Shown: positions 46,527 through 58,237 of the stretch, in pieces | Position numbering within the stretch: the stretch's first letter is position 1 | Layout of the letters: every line of letters starts with the position of its first letter | Source: Haliclystus octoradiatus | Taxonomy: Eukaryota > Cnidaria > Staurozoa > Stauromedusae > Haliclystidae | DNA: 64,000 bases | Reading direction: 5' to 3' | Assembly (NCBI GenBank): GCA_916610825.1 | Contig: OU744448.1 | Coordinates: forward strand, 14,569,936-14,633,935 | Notes under the pieces: model-generated | Databases searched by the model: none | Told to the model about the DNA's origin: nothing | What the model saw: only the letters and a program-made list of their open reading frames with translations | Program-made: the position numbers and the translations under genes

Positions 46527-47276
46527 TAAAGAGGACGAGGTTGTGACATTTCCAGGTGATTGGTTCCATGATGGATATGATCTTTAGAATTTCAAGCAGC
46601 AATGACCACAAAGAACATCAAAATATTATTATATTGATCTCAATTGTCTCTTTTAGAAAAAAATTACTCAAAAGCATGGCTGTGATAGAAGCCCAATTTT
46701 GATTTACAGTAATGGGAGTAACATATCAACCTGTCAACTAGCTGTCAAATGTCATATAGGCAAGGATGTTGAAATGCCCTTTTTGGACTATGGATTTCTT
46801 TGTCAAAACAGATTACCATGTACCAGCATTCCTCGCCAGATTGCTAAATTTGTCATAACGCATCTAAATTCCAATGTTGTCTAACATAATGTTTCTGTTC
46901 AATGTTTAAAGTGTGTATCCCAGATATTGGGAGATTGCTTCTTTAGATAGAGAAACATTTTCTATTCGTACATGATCTTCTTGTGTTTTTACTTTACGCG
47001 ATCATTTCTCCTTCAAAAATGCAGTCAAAGTGACGATTTTTGGTTAATTTTGTGTCTCACTCTTTTTCCTCGGACAGGAACCCGTTTATTTTCAACAAGA
47101 GAGTTTACACCGGAAAAAACACTAAACTTTTTACTTATTTGTCTCTTAATAAAAAACCGCTAAACTAAATGACAATCTGCTTTCGGAATAAAATTTTCAA
47201 CGTTCAGCTGAAGATTTAGAGCTATATTTGATCAATATTCAAGATCTAGGTAAAGAGATATAAGCCTCTAAAGCCA

Positions 47277-47773
47277 AAAGTTTTTAGTTTTGGATTTTTC
47301 TCACTCAAGTGCTCACGCGATTATCACCTCTTTACGACTTCGTCTAAGCAGGTTATCGCTGCTGCTTATTAAAGGTGTGTGACTATGCCATCAACTATGC
47401 CTATCAACTATGCCGACTATGCTTAGCCGAAGTCGCAAAGAGGTGTGTAGTGGTTTTATATTGTATTCACGTCATCGTATATTTGTCTATTGTTAATCAT
47501 TTCCTGTAAATCTATCTGTGTAAATTGTACCACGTAAACGCTCCCTTTTCGCCTCTTACTATCTTACTGTACGGTTGTGTCTGTTGTATCAAAGAGCTCT
47601 GACTAACGGCCATAGTAGCCCTTAGCATCTCTCCCTGTAATGTCAGCAGACACGGCTTACCATTATCATAATAAAGAGTGTCAACAATATATGGATTGTG
47701 TCGTTATTTAAATCCCCTACAGGTATTAATCGTGTGAGCACTTGAGTGAGAAAAATTCAAAACTAAAAACTTT
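47277..47773. mobile_element. Fold-back element with one arm split by a solo-LTR-like insert
   Basis: The outer arms 47277-47322 and 47728-47773 are 46-bp near-perfect inverted repeats (for example TTTTTCTCACTCAAGTGCTC). The inner arms continue as CACCTCTTTACGACTTCG (47325-47343 region) and CGAAGTCGCAAAGAGGTG (ending 47445). The right arm is interrupted exactly between these two blocks by 47446-47721. Confidence 0.75.
47446..47721 (+). mobile_element. Solo-LTR-like insertion, 276 bp
   Basis: It starts TGTAGTGG and ends CCCCTACA (inverted TGTAG/CTACA termini) and contains AATAAA (about 47670). It is flanked by GGTG and GGTA, a possible 4-bp duplication. It interrupts the inverted arm of the host element, which independently fixes its boundaries. 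Superfamily not determined; Gypsy-like is a guess. Confidence 0.6.
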
Positions 47774-48507
47774 GAAGCGCCAGCAGGTATATAGGTTTTT
47801 ATGTCACTTGACTGGTGCCTAAATGTTGAAACCAATAAAGTGGCATATTTCAACTTAAGGTGGAAGGTCTGGCGTCAAGCTGCCCACCCCTGCACTTCAA
47901 ATTGCAAATTATCATTCTATTTTTGCCTGGATCTTAGTCTAAATGCAGACCCAAAATGTTTCTAAGCAGAAGTTAGAACAGAGTCACAGACTATAAATGT
48001 TCCTAGTAACCAATCTATAGTATAGTATTCTTACTCAGGTCAATGAAAACTGTGTTCTGTTTTGCTAAGAAACAATTTGAATTTGACACTGACACGCACA
48101 GGCTAGGTAAACCTGCATTTAGAGGGGAAGAACACTTTTTCGACATAATTTCTACTTACGCATTTATTGTAGAGATCAATCAGACAATCAGAACAAGATC
48201 ATATTATAAATATTCCATGATGCACAGTTACAGAGAACAGACCACACGCAACATCGTCACATGATAACATTGACATTTGAAAAATTGAAAATGTTGAAAA
48301 CAACATTATTCCTGTGCTAGGTGATTTTTATTTGTCTTGTCTAGTGACTGATGAGTACCACCAGAGTACCACCACTGACTGCAAAAATCATGGATCAGAA
48401 AATGAAAACCCTTTTGCAACAGCTTCGTGAGGCCTTCAAACCGCTTCAAACCATCTTCGTTCAAACCGAGACTTCTTCAAATGGCTCGGAGAAATATACA
48501 TATTTGG

Positions 48508-48530
48508 CTGATTGATTGATTGATTGATTG
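48508..48530 (+). repeat. (GATT/TTGA)n microsatellite
   Basis: Five to six tandem copies of the tetranucleotide GATT. Confidence 0.85.
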
Positions 48531-49629
48531 AAGTTTGAAAATAAAATTATGAAAATAAACTTTTCTCAGTCAAGCACAGGAACTTCTTGTACGAAGCACA
48601 GTATAGATCAATTGCTGATTTTAAATCCAGATCTTTTTTTTCTATTAGAACTTTTCTCTAGTCTTGCATATTGTACATTGCATATTGCCAAGATTGAACC
48701 AAGAACGATCCGATCCCGAAAAATTCGAATGTGAGTATAAATGCGAATGACTTTGTGTATGTGCGTTTGCGGTGGTTTTAGCGATTTTCTGGGCCATTTC
48801 AGAACAAAACGAAGCGAATAATGTACCATCTGGTAGATAATTGCTTATTGTATAATAACGAAATTGATTCGATCAATCTGATTGATTACAGTTGTGACGC
48901 CAATTCATTTTATGGTCAAAATAGTCATGCAAAGATTTATAAAAATTTCTGATCTTTGAATTTTCGAAGTTTCCTTGTATTTCATTTTTCCGATATTTCC
49001 CTTTGCTTTGCTTATCGAAAGAAAATGTCATTACACCATTTTCAAGTCATAAAATTTAAAATTATATTGTTACAGGCAAGAAAAAGTTTTTTTATAAGAT
49101 TTTGATATAATCAATTAATTATCTCCATCGGCCTTAAAATGTTTAAATGTACTTTGTGATTAACTAAACATTTATTTAAAAATTTGTTTTATTTAATAAA
49201 GGACTACTATATGCTGTGTTAAAAATTGTAAAGAAAATGAACTAATGCTTGTATTGAATCCGGGATTGAATCCTTTTGTGTAATCAAGGATCGTCATTTT
49301 CAAATAGCCCTCACGAAAATATATGATAAAATCTTTCGAAACTTAAAACATGTAGAAGCAAGAATTTTCACCACTTTCTTATAATTTGCCACCCATTAAT
49401 TGCCACCTTGGAAATGTGTACCATCAAAAAATAACGAGTCCCGTGACTGACGTATTACTGTGGTATTTGGAGACGCAGATCCCGATTGATCTTGTTTTAC
49501 TATGTGTAATCATAAGTAAATACCCAATATCTAGATTTTAATTCAGGAAAAAAGCACATTGCATTGCACTTCATATAAATCGATCTGAGAAACTGAATGG
49601 GCGTCCAAATTATTTTTTCCAGTCTTGGA

Positions 49630-49652
49630 GTAGTTGTTGTTGTTGTTGTTGT
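49630..49652 (+). repeat. (GTT)n microsatellite
   Basis: Six to seven tandem GTT units. Confidence 0.85.
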
Positions 49653-50618
49653 AGATTTTATTTTATTCACATATCAATATGGGCTGTATGCTGCTCGTTT
49701 ACATTGTGCGAGTTATATTAGAAAATTAAACTAGAAAATAGCAATTGCAAATACAATAAATAATAATATGCTACTACTAATAATAACTTAATGAAATCTA
49801 TAATAATAAATAGATTATAAATATTGCTATATATAAACAATAATGATAGAACTAACAGTATAGCCTATAACTATAATGTGAACAAACCAAAAATTAAATA
49901 TAGCACATAGCATTTATCCTCACGTTAATTGTAATTATGTAATTATTAGAGCAATAAATTGTGTGCAGTTACATTAATTTTCTACACAAACAAATGCTGT
50001 ATCATCCATTGTGCTGTATATAAGGATCAGATTTGCATGTTTATAAGCTTCCAGTTTGGATTATAGGCTTGGGAAACCATAACTATATATATACTGTAAA
50101 ATGAAATCAATTCGTTATAAAATAATGCTTTGTACTCTTTTGCTCTATAAATTGATTATACATAACTGTGTTCTCAAAATTTGAAACTGCTGAACCGAAA
50201 GGTAATTTTTCAGTTATACAATATATAATATTGTACTTTTGTTATTGTACGCTCCCTGACATCTCTCCCTGACCCAATATTATCATGGCTCTCAGAATAA
50301 ACGTGAGTTGCGCATGTGCAATCAATTATCTGACAGGTGCGCCAGGTGATTGCGTTTTTGATCAAGCCAGCGGATTAAGACACAAGAGATAAAGAATAGC
50401 TGACTGCACCTTTCCAACCATCAGGCGGTTGAGTGGCATGCAGTGGTCGCTCATTTACAATCGCCCTATGATGATTCAATAGCGCGAAGGCATAGGAGTA
50501 ACCTGAGTTCATCCGATGGAGTATACCAACTCTTCTGGCGCACCAAATATAAAGTATCCATGACTTATCCGTAATTGCAATTATATCTAATATTATATTG
50601 TTTGCTATTTGGCAAGGT

Positions 50619-53600
50619 ATGACGAGCGTTGTTGGTAGGCTACGCAATTTTTCCAAAGGCCTCGTATCATCGGATGATAATAAAGGCGATGGCAATGACA
50701 ATAATAATATCAATAATAGTAGCAACGGTACATCCATTCTAAACAGACCTGGTAACTTTCTATCGAAATTTGGTGCCTCTAATAATCAAAGTAAGCCTCA
50801 CGCCAAACGATACAAGACATTGTTAGTGATAGACTCAAAAGATAATTACTGGTAAGCATATCAAGTTATCAGCAATATAGCATAAATTTATACATATATA
50901 CAAATAAATGTAAAAATGTTTGAATTGAAGTATATAGCATATAGCCATATTTTGGCCTATCATATTTTGTTATCTACCAATTGAACAAAAGACAAACATC
51001 GCAGGTGCTATACACCTACAGTGCACATGATAGACAACCATATTGGACTCAAAATATAGATAAATATATTTGAATAAGGAATGTGTGAATGATAAAATCA
51101 ACACTTAATTACTAATGTTTGTGTTCTATGCATATAAATGACTATTTAGTATACACTATGAATTAGCTGATGGTGAAATGATGGCAATTGGACATATCTT
51201 GATTGTTATCATTTGATTTTTAGGTCATCAGTGTTTGATAGCAAAGATGTTAGCCACATATCATACGGTATTAAAGTTGAGCAGGTGCGAGAGTAAAAAA
51301 TGTCTTAAAAATGTGACCGATTAATTGAGAAATATATCATACGCGTTTTTAATGTGTATTTGTATATAACGCAGGCAGAATTTCATGATTTGACAATAGT
51401 CTCGTCTTCAGAAAGAGGTGTGACAGCCAGTATTTATTCACACAAGAATGGAGTTCAAGTCGCAAGGTAAATTTGTATGGGCTAAGTACTTTGGCAAGTC
51501 AGACAAAATAATGCCTGACGTACTACTCTTTGTCAGTTAATGATGGACATAATTTGTTGTACTTCAATTATGTCGTCCGTACAGGTCATTTCAACCCGAT
51601 TTTGTTCTAATATGTCAATATGTCAATGAGGCTACAGAAAGAGAACGTCGGCGCAATCTGTTGTTGGGACTTATTCATGGACGGTTGCCATCCATGAATC
51701 CACTTTGGTCGACCTACAATTTTATCGAGAAAGCCGTAGTGGTAGGTTTTATAATTTAACTTTTATTAAAACTTTACTTTAATAAAACTTTTATTCATCA
51801 TCAATTGTAAACTGGGTATGGTCTTGGGGAACACAAAATCTAGGACTGTATTTTGTTCTGTTACAAAAGGGAATATCCGCAACAATGCCTGGCGATAGCA
51901 CGTGAGGCTACAGACTACAATACATGTAATTCCTAATATAAGTCCCAGGCCTCTATAATATTAACGAGAACAATTGGCTCCAATCCTCTATCTACATATG
52001 ATCTACAACAGTTTTAACTTGCTTGCTAATTGCTGCTATATATTAATTCCAATCAATCATCTTTTTGTAGTATTCTGAGCTAACTTGTATCAAAGAAAGA
52101 TTAGGCGTTGATGCTTTTCCCCTCATCGAGCAAACTTATTATCAAAGTGCAAGGGAAATGGTGAGTAAGCTGGAAAATGATATATTGAGAAGACTTCGCG
52201 TTGAAGGGGTCAAGACCAGCAAAACAATTTGCTTCAAAAACTTGCAAAGTATCTAAACCTTCCTGACAGTCAAATGTTTTGACCACGATTACTTGAGCAG
52301 CCCCTACTAGCCTCGTATACGAGATGGCTGAGTCAGATGTTACATACAAATGTGGCTATGATGAGATATATAATTATGCACTTATCCTATTTAATCAGCC
52401 TATCTCTGTTTTTAAGAAACGTTTTTTGTAGAGATGTCATATTCCTTGTGAACATATTAGAGCTTTTTGATTACGTCAAATGACCGGTTTTCAATAACCT
52501 ATATAGAATTTTATTTCAACCACATGATAAAAAAAAATATTTACAGACTAAAGACATTGATTTATGAAATATGATATACAGTGGTTGACGTCATCTCGTA
52601 AGCAAAATTTGCTTGTCTATTGAGAGACGCTATAGAGTTTATGAATGACATGGGTAAAAGATTAAAATAAAAATGGTGAATTTAAACTACAGTAAAGAAA
52701 ATTCAAAAATTAATTGTAATTAAGAAGTTAACATACTATACAAAAAAAAATAATACAATTTAACAACATATGTAACAGTTTTTGTAAGTGCAAACGGAAT
52801 AGTAGGATTTTAAAATGTTCTTTCGAATATAGTTGATGAAAGTATTAGATGATGAATATAAATTTTCAGGAAAGGTATAAGTGAAACCATTCCAAAGTGT
52901 TGGAAATCTATAATTTGGTAATGATTGTAGCATTTTTTTAGTTACAAAAGGAACTTCAAAGACATTCAACTTTCTGAATCTGGATTCAAAAAAATTAAAC
53001 ATTGATAGTAAAAACGATGGGACAGAATCATTGGCAATTAACAGTCTATGCATTAAAGAAACCACCTTTAAATTGTATAAATCTTTGAATTTCAAGATAC
53101 CTAAATATTTCATCAGTGGTTCGGCATGGGATAGGTATTTTGCGTTCATTATAATCCTCACACACTTTTTCTGCAACAACTCTAACCGTGAAACATTTGC
53201 ATGACCCCAGATCTCAATACAATACTCAAAGTGAGGTTTGCATAAAGAATTGTAAATTATTAATTTATGCTTCAAAGTTAAGAAATTTTTTAGACGAATT
53301 AGGGTGAAGATTGTTTTACGTAATTTGGAAGCAACAAAATTGGCATGGGCTTTCCAACTGAGATCATCATCGATCAGTACACCTACAAATTTAATGAAAT
53401 GATTCTTTTGTGGAGAACCGCAATGTTCCAGAGCATGACCATCAAGTGCTAAAGACATAGATAAAAGTTTGGCATGGTTGAAAAGCATATATTTACATTT
53501 GTCTGGGTGCAGAGTCAAATGATTTTCGTAAAACCAACGCGCCACAGATTTCAATTCTTTGTTTATTTCATTTTCAAGGTATTCCTTGTTATTTGAGGAC

Positions 53601-56600
53601 CATTGTAATGTTGTATCATCAGCAAAAAGGGTTACTTGGAATTTTGTTGAATTGGGTAAATCATTTATGAAAATCAAGAATAATAGGGGGCCGAGAATAC
53701 TACCTTGTGGTACTCCACAGCTTATTTCACAAAAACTAGATAAAGTTCCATCAAATAAAACTGCTTGCCTCCTATTAGACAGGTAATTGGTCATCCATTC
53801 AAATTCAATCCCATGCAAACCATAATGATTCAACTTCTGTAAAAGAATGTCATGAGAGACTGTATCAAAAGCTTTTTTGATGTCGAGAAATATAGCACAT
53901 TGATATTTTGAACCTTTTGAAGAAAAAATATTGTTTAAAAAGTTAAGTAAGCAATGACTTGTGGAAAAATATTTACGAAAACCAAATTGGTCATTAGTAA
54001 GGAAAATGGTGTTGAAATACGTATACAATTGAAAATAAACAACCTTTTCTAAAATTTTTGAAAAAGTGCACAATAGTGAAATTGGTCTATAATTAGAAAA
54101 TTCTTTGTTGTTTCCTGATTTGAAAAGAGGTATTACTTTAGCAATTTTGAAAGAATCTGGAAAGTAGCCGGTGCGAAGGGAAATGTTCACAAGAAATGTT
54201 AATGGTGGGATTAAAACATCTTTAACGTGTTTCAGCAATGAGCTAGATATTTCATCTATACCAGTACTGGACTTTGATTTAAGATTGGACACAATTTTCT
54301 CCACAGCAAATTTAGTAACATGTTTGAATTTGAATGAATTACCATCGTTTTTTGGGAGAAATTGTGCAAAATTGGAAGATTCTGGAAAACTATTTGTAAG
54401 GGATTTTCCAACGTTGATAAAAAACTGTTGAAATGCTTAGCAATCTCATGTTTTTCATGAATTTCTTTATTGTTCAAATTAAAAAAGTTTGGATATCTAT
54501 TTTTGTTTTTGTTTCTACCAAGAATTTCATTTGTGGCCTTCCAAATCGACTTGATGTTGTCATTGTTTTCATCATAGAAAGTATTCCAATAAATAGTCTT
54601 ACTTTTTCTAATTAATTTGTAATACAATTTGTTGTATGAATCATAGAGTGCCTTTACATTGATATTTCTTGTTCTGGTCCATTTGTTGTATAAAAATTGT
54701 CTTCTCTTGCGAGAGATGAGCAAACAAGGTGTTAACCATGGGTTTAGCCTGTGCTTTCTCCTATTAGAAGGCTTATTGATCACAGGACAAGCAGTTTCAA
54801 GACAAGTGTTGATGTTAGACTCAAATTTTTGAAAAGAATCAATTGGTGTGTCAGGTAAATACCAATCACAGAGAGAAAGCAAATGCTTGAAATGTGCCAT
54901 GTTATTTGGACCCATAGCACGAAAAGATATTTTCTGCAAAGGGGTACTGTGGTTGCCAATTGATATAAAAGGGCAAAAATGATCAGAAATATCTGATGTG
55001 ATAACACCGCTGGAAATAGAATGCCTTGAATTTGTGAAGATATTGTCTATTAATGTGCAGGATTTTTGTGTTAAACGTGTAGGTTTAGAAATCAATGGAA
55101 ATAATTTAAAATCAAATAATGAATCAATGAGATATTGGGATTTACATGAAGAAACAAGAAGATCAGTGTTGAAATCACCTAACATAAAAACAGTTTTTTT
55201 TCTAGTTTTATTCAAAACGCTTTTCAAAGTATCAAGAGATTTTGAAAGTATTGCTTTAGGTGGGATATAAATCGACAAAATAAATAAAGAAGGAGTTTCA
55301 ATTGTAAAGCATTCAAGGTCGTCACTGATAATTGTAAGGTTATCACAGACAGAAAAAGTGAGTGAGTCATGAACAGCAAAACCTACCCCACCACCTCTCC
55401 TATTTGGTCGTTCTTTACAAACAAAATTGTAATTGGGAATAAAAGTGGCTCCTTCTTGCCAGATTTCTTGCAATGCCAAGATTTTTATGTTGGTCTGGGA
55501 TAGAAATTCCGAAAGTTTGTCATGATTTTTTAATATGCTACGAACATTTTGAGAACCAAGAGTAAGATGTTTATGATTATATTTTTATATATATATATAT
55601 ATTTTTTATATATGTTTATGTTTATATAGTCTATATATTCATGTAATTTTCACTAATCGTCTTAAGTCAAAACTTTTTATTGTTTATACCTTACCGCCTA
55701 ACCACACTGTGGCTCTTTAAAATTTGTACAGTTAGGTAGTTGTACACATCAATCCCTTCATGTAATCATGATGTAATATATAACATATTGATAATATTTT
55801 TACTAGACAATACCACCTGCTCTCCCTGTTGTCGTGAAATCAGGATCTGATCATAGTGGTGTTGGAAAGGTAATCTTTAAAAGAATATATGCCATCACTC
55901 ACACTGAAGTTCAATAAGGCGTATATAATATGTATATTTAATGTACACATATGTCTGTTTATAGGTGTGTGTTGCGACTGCACGTGGTTTTCAAGATGTA
56001 GTTAGTCTTCTGACGATGAGCAGTGCGTACGCAACGGCTGAGCCTTTTCTTGATAGTAAATTTGATGTCAGAATAATGAAGATTGGTGGTATCTACAAAG
56101 TTTACAAGTATGGTTAAAAAATTATCAACATATAGGTTGTCATTCCTGTTTCAAATCTGATATACAGTTGAATATGATTATATGTGATCATTATTTTTAT
56201 TTTATTTCCCATCCAGCAGCATAATAAGTTGGTATCTGGGTTTGTACAATATAATGAATTATATTCATTGTGACATAAATAGGATTGAAATACACTACAT
56301 AAGAATGGTACTTATTTGGGCAGATTTGATGCACTGTACAGTATAACATTTCAATTGCAGCTCCTGGATCCTTTGATTATTGTCACACTCAATTGAATGG
56401 TAGGCCTCTGCTTTGAAATGTTTTTCAAAAATTCCGATTTTGATTGAAAGCGACTCTCAATCAATCAATTTATTTATTTTAACTCAAATTCTACATCCAC
56501 CAAATAACTGTGAATTTGTTTTGCAAAATGTCAAGTACTTATTCAATAAGAAATTATAATCGGTACATGTACTATGTACGTTAAGTTATGTTCAGTATAA

Positions 56601-58230
56601 AGCTTGACACCAGTTCTTGCAACTTCACAACTTACAACGGTACACACATATTATATTACAGGCGAAGATCATTGTCAGAATCATGGAAAGCTAATATGGG
56701 ATCGTCCGTTGTGGAAGAAATTGCTTTGACAGAAAGGTAATTATCAATAACAACAAAAAAGGGGGGAAGAGGGATGATGCTATAGGCACAGCCGCACAGA
56801 TGTCGCAGATCACGATTTTTATGTGATTGTAATATTTCTGCATGTTTTTCACTAGGTATAAACTATGGGTTGACGAGTGTAGCAAGTTGTTTGGTGGTTT
56901 AGAATTTGTCTGTGTTGAGGTTGTACACACCAAATCCGATAAAGAGTATATTGTTGAGGTGAGTTGTAGTATATGCCCAAACTATTTTACCTGGCACAAG
57001 TTTATTGGGGCCGTGTTCCGCTTCAGGCAATATTTTCTTTACGATAAGAAAATATAATTGCTGCAGCTACATGCAAATAAGTATGGTAGTGTATGAAAAG
57101 AAACTACTGTCATTACTCTAAAAGAGGAAATGTTACTTAAATGTGATGATGATAAAGCGTGTATTTCTCCACGAAGCAAATTTCTATTCCATCATATTTT
57201 GAATTCATTTTGCGATTTCATTCCTCAGGTGAATGACACTCTGCGTGTTCTCTGTCAACATTTAAAAACAGATCAAATGGGATTGATTGCCAATGCGATC
57301 GTCAAAAAAATAGAAGATACTTATCCCATCCAAGCCAAAGCAGAAGTCAAAACTCCAACAGCTGCGGCTTTATACGGTGAGCTGTTATTCTGATTAAAAG
57401 TAATGTAGACGATGTCGTCCTACCGAAGGCACCCGTACCACTCCTCTATCACTAGATGAGTGGCTTTTTTGATTTTAGCTGAGAGCAATGATTTTAAACG
57501 CTCTATGCTAATCTCAGCCGTGACACTGCAGATCAATTTCAACAGATTTCATGGCAGATAGGTCTCGATTGTCAATGCGCAACGATGCGCCGCAGCTACT
57601 CGCAATGCAAATCCCTCTGGACCATTCCTTCCGCTGAGATCCTCAGATGGTACTCATTTGATGTTTCAGATTAAGTCAAGGCTGAGTTGACCTTAGGGGG
57701 ATTTGAACCACGGTCGATCAGATATAATCCGATCTGAAGTTCGGTTGCTCTGCCATCTGAGCTAATCCTCCTATTATTCTGATTAGATGTGATTAGACCC
57801 GGGTAGGAACTAGAAAATTATCAGAGATGCCTTATCGCAGTCGGAATTTCCGAATGCGAGAAAGTTCCTGATAAAAGAGCATGAGTCGACTGCGGTCCGA
57901 AAATAGTGAAATGATGCAAGCCGTCCAATAAGTACTCGATGAGTCAATTTCATTCTATGTTCCTTGGTACGATTGTCTATTATCTTATCTTTTTCAGAGG
58001 CTATGGCAGTAGCAAAGGGTTCATCAATCCGCGGTAGTGTATCAAGTGACTTTTCAACCCGCAAAGTATCAGCTCCAGCAGTCAACCGAATATCAACTTC
58101 AACACCAGTGTCACCATTGATCAACAAGCGAATGGGCAATGGATATCAAGGTCCTAATACAGCGCCATTGAAGGGAACCACACAGCAGACACAAGACAGA
58201 AGGTCATCCATGTCACTTGGGATCTTTTAG
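50619..58230 (+). CDS. SYN: Synapsin, 11 exons, 465 aa
   Basis: Exons: 50619-50851, 51224-51284, 51375-51466, 51585-51741, 52071-52160, 55807-55869, 55965-56107, 56662-56736, 56856-56958, 57229-57376, 57998-58230. They total 1398 nt in one open frame with GT-AG borders. After a Ser/Asn-rich N-terminus, the ATP-grasp domain C runs from about residue 63 to 375. Its markers are YGIKVEQAEFHDL, VVVKSGSDHSGVGK (K222), AEPFLDSKFDVRIMKIG (258-273) and RYKLWVDECSKLFGGLEF; YIVEVND (336-342) supplies ATP-grasp acidic/Asn ligands. The tail is short, lacks the long Pro-rich domain D of vertebrate synapsin I, and ends DRRSSMSLGIF. The N-terminal RLRNFSK may stand in for domain A (RRRLSDS in mammals). Synapsins tether synaptic vesicles and are released by phosphorylation. 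The fifth intron holds a LINE, the last intron a SINE, and the 3' end a fold-back element. Confidence 0.95.
52760..54304 (-). CDS. LINE reverse transcriptase segment, 514 codons
   Basis: The RT blocks are all present: SSTGIDEISSSLL, NYRPISLLCTFSKILEKVV, FLDIKKAFDTVSHDILL, SCGVPQGSILGPLLFLIFI and the catalytic FADDTTLQW, then KFVGVLIDDDLSW. The C-terminal YNLKVVSLMHR region typical of CR1/Jockey-type LINEs follows. The frame is open from the frameshift region to the stop at 52760, and no catalytic residue is obviously lost. It opposes synapsin transcription. Confidence 0.88.
   Translation of the reverse strand: MEKIVSNLKSKSSTGIDEISSSLLKHVKDVLIPPLTFLVNISLRTGYFPDSFKIAKVIPLFKSGNNKEFSNYRPISLLCTFSKILEKVVYFQLYTYFNTIFLTNDQFGFRKYFSTSHCLLNFLNNIFSSKGSKYQCAIFLDIKKAFDTVSHDILLQKLNHYGLHGIEFEWMTNYLSNRRQAVLFDGTLSSFCEISCGVPQGSILGPLLFLIFINDLPNSTKFQVTLFADDTTLQWSSNNKEYLENEINKELKSVARWFYENHLTLHPDKCKYMLFNHAKLLSMSLALDGHALEHCGSPQKNHFIKFVGVLIDDDLSWKAHANFVASKLRKTIFTLIRLKNFLTLKHKLIIYNSLCKPHFEYCIEIWGHANVSRLELLQKKCVRIIMNAKYLSHAEPLMKYLGILKFKDLYNLKVVSLMHRLLIANDSVPSFLLSMFNFFESRFRKLNVFEVPFVTKKMLQSLPNYRFPTLWNGFTYTFPENLYSSSNTFINYIRKNILKSYYSVCTYKNCYICC
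54256..55575 (-). pseudogene. LINE endonuclease segment, frameshifted near 54421
   Basis: The endonuclease motifs are visible: ALQEIW (catalytic Glu), RGGGVGFAV, FMLGDFNTDL and SDISDHFCPF (catalytic Asp/His). The frame starts at the truncated 5' end (LTLGSQNVRSILKNHDKL) and stays open to 54256. The frame that continues into the RT is displaced at a run of T (about 54421) after the FNSFL region, so one base has been gained or lost. Confidence 0.85.
55585..55605 (+). repeat. (TA)n microsatellite at the LINE 5' border
   Basis: About eight TA units between T-rich flanks. Confidence 0.8.
57397..57773 (-). mobile_element. tRNA-derived SINE, copy 2 (full length)
   Basis: On the minus strand the head reads AGGAGGATTAGCTCAGATGG, with B box GGTTCAAATCC. 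The body matches copy 1, for example CAGATTTCATGGCAGATAGG and CATTGCGAGTAGCTGCGGCG in minus or plus sense. A 12-bp direct repeat TTATTCTGATTA flanks it (57385-57396, 57774-57785). It lies in the last synapsin intron, 20 bp past the donor site of exon 10. Confidence 0.9.
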
Positions 58231-58237
58231 TATTTCC

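Larger units (their letters stand above)
47774..50618. other. Intergenic DNA upstream of synapsin
   Basis: No gene recognised. It holds simple repeats: (TTGA)n at about 48508-48530 and (GTT)n at about 49630-49652, the latter followed by an A/T-rich stretch to 49900. The synapsin promoter should lie in the last few hundred bases, but I see no diagnostic element. Confidence 0.4.
52660..55575 (-). mobile_element. Non-LTR retrotransposon (CR1/Jockey-like LINE), 5'-truncated
   Basis: A minus-strand element fills synapsin intron 5. It encodes an apurinic-type endonuclease followed by a reverse transcriptase, separated by a single-base frameshift. The 5' boundary near 55575 abuts a TA-rich microsatellite, and ORF1 is absent, as expected for 5' truncation. 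The 3' limit is not sharp; an A/T-rich tail lies around 52660-52760. Family placement is by motif only. Confidence 0.88.

Noticed and set aside
47277..47773. CRISPR-like or attachment-site structure from the repeated ends
   Set aside because: The repeats are inverted, not regularly spaced direct repeats, and the surroundings are eukaryotic; fold-back transposon with an LTR insert explains it.
50375..50737. Minus-strand frame with Leu-rich start (DVPLLLLLILLLSL)
   Set aside because: It is the antisense of synapsin exon 1; the hydrophobic run is the complement of an Asn/Asp/Ser low-complexity stretch.
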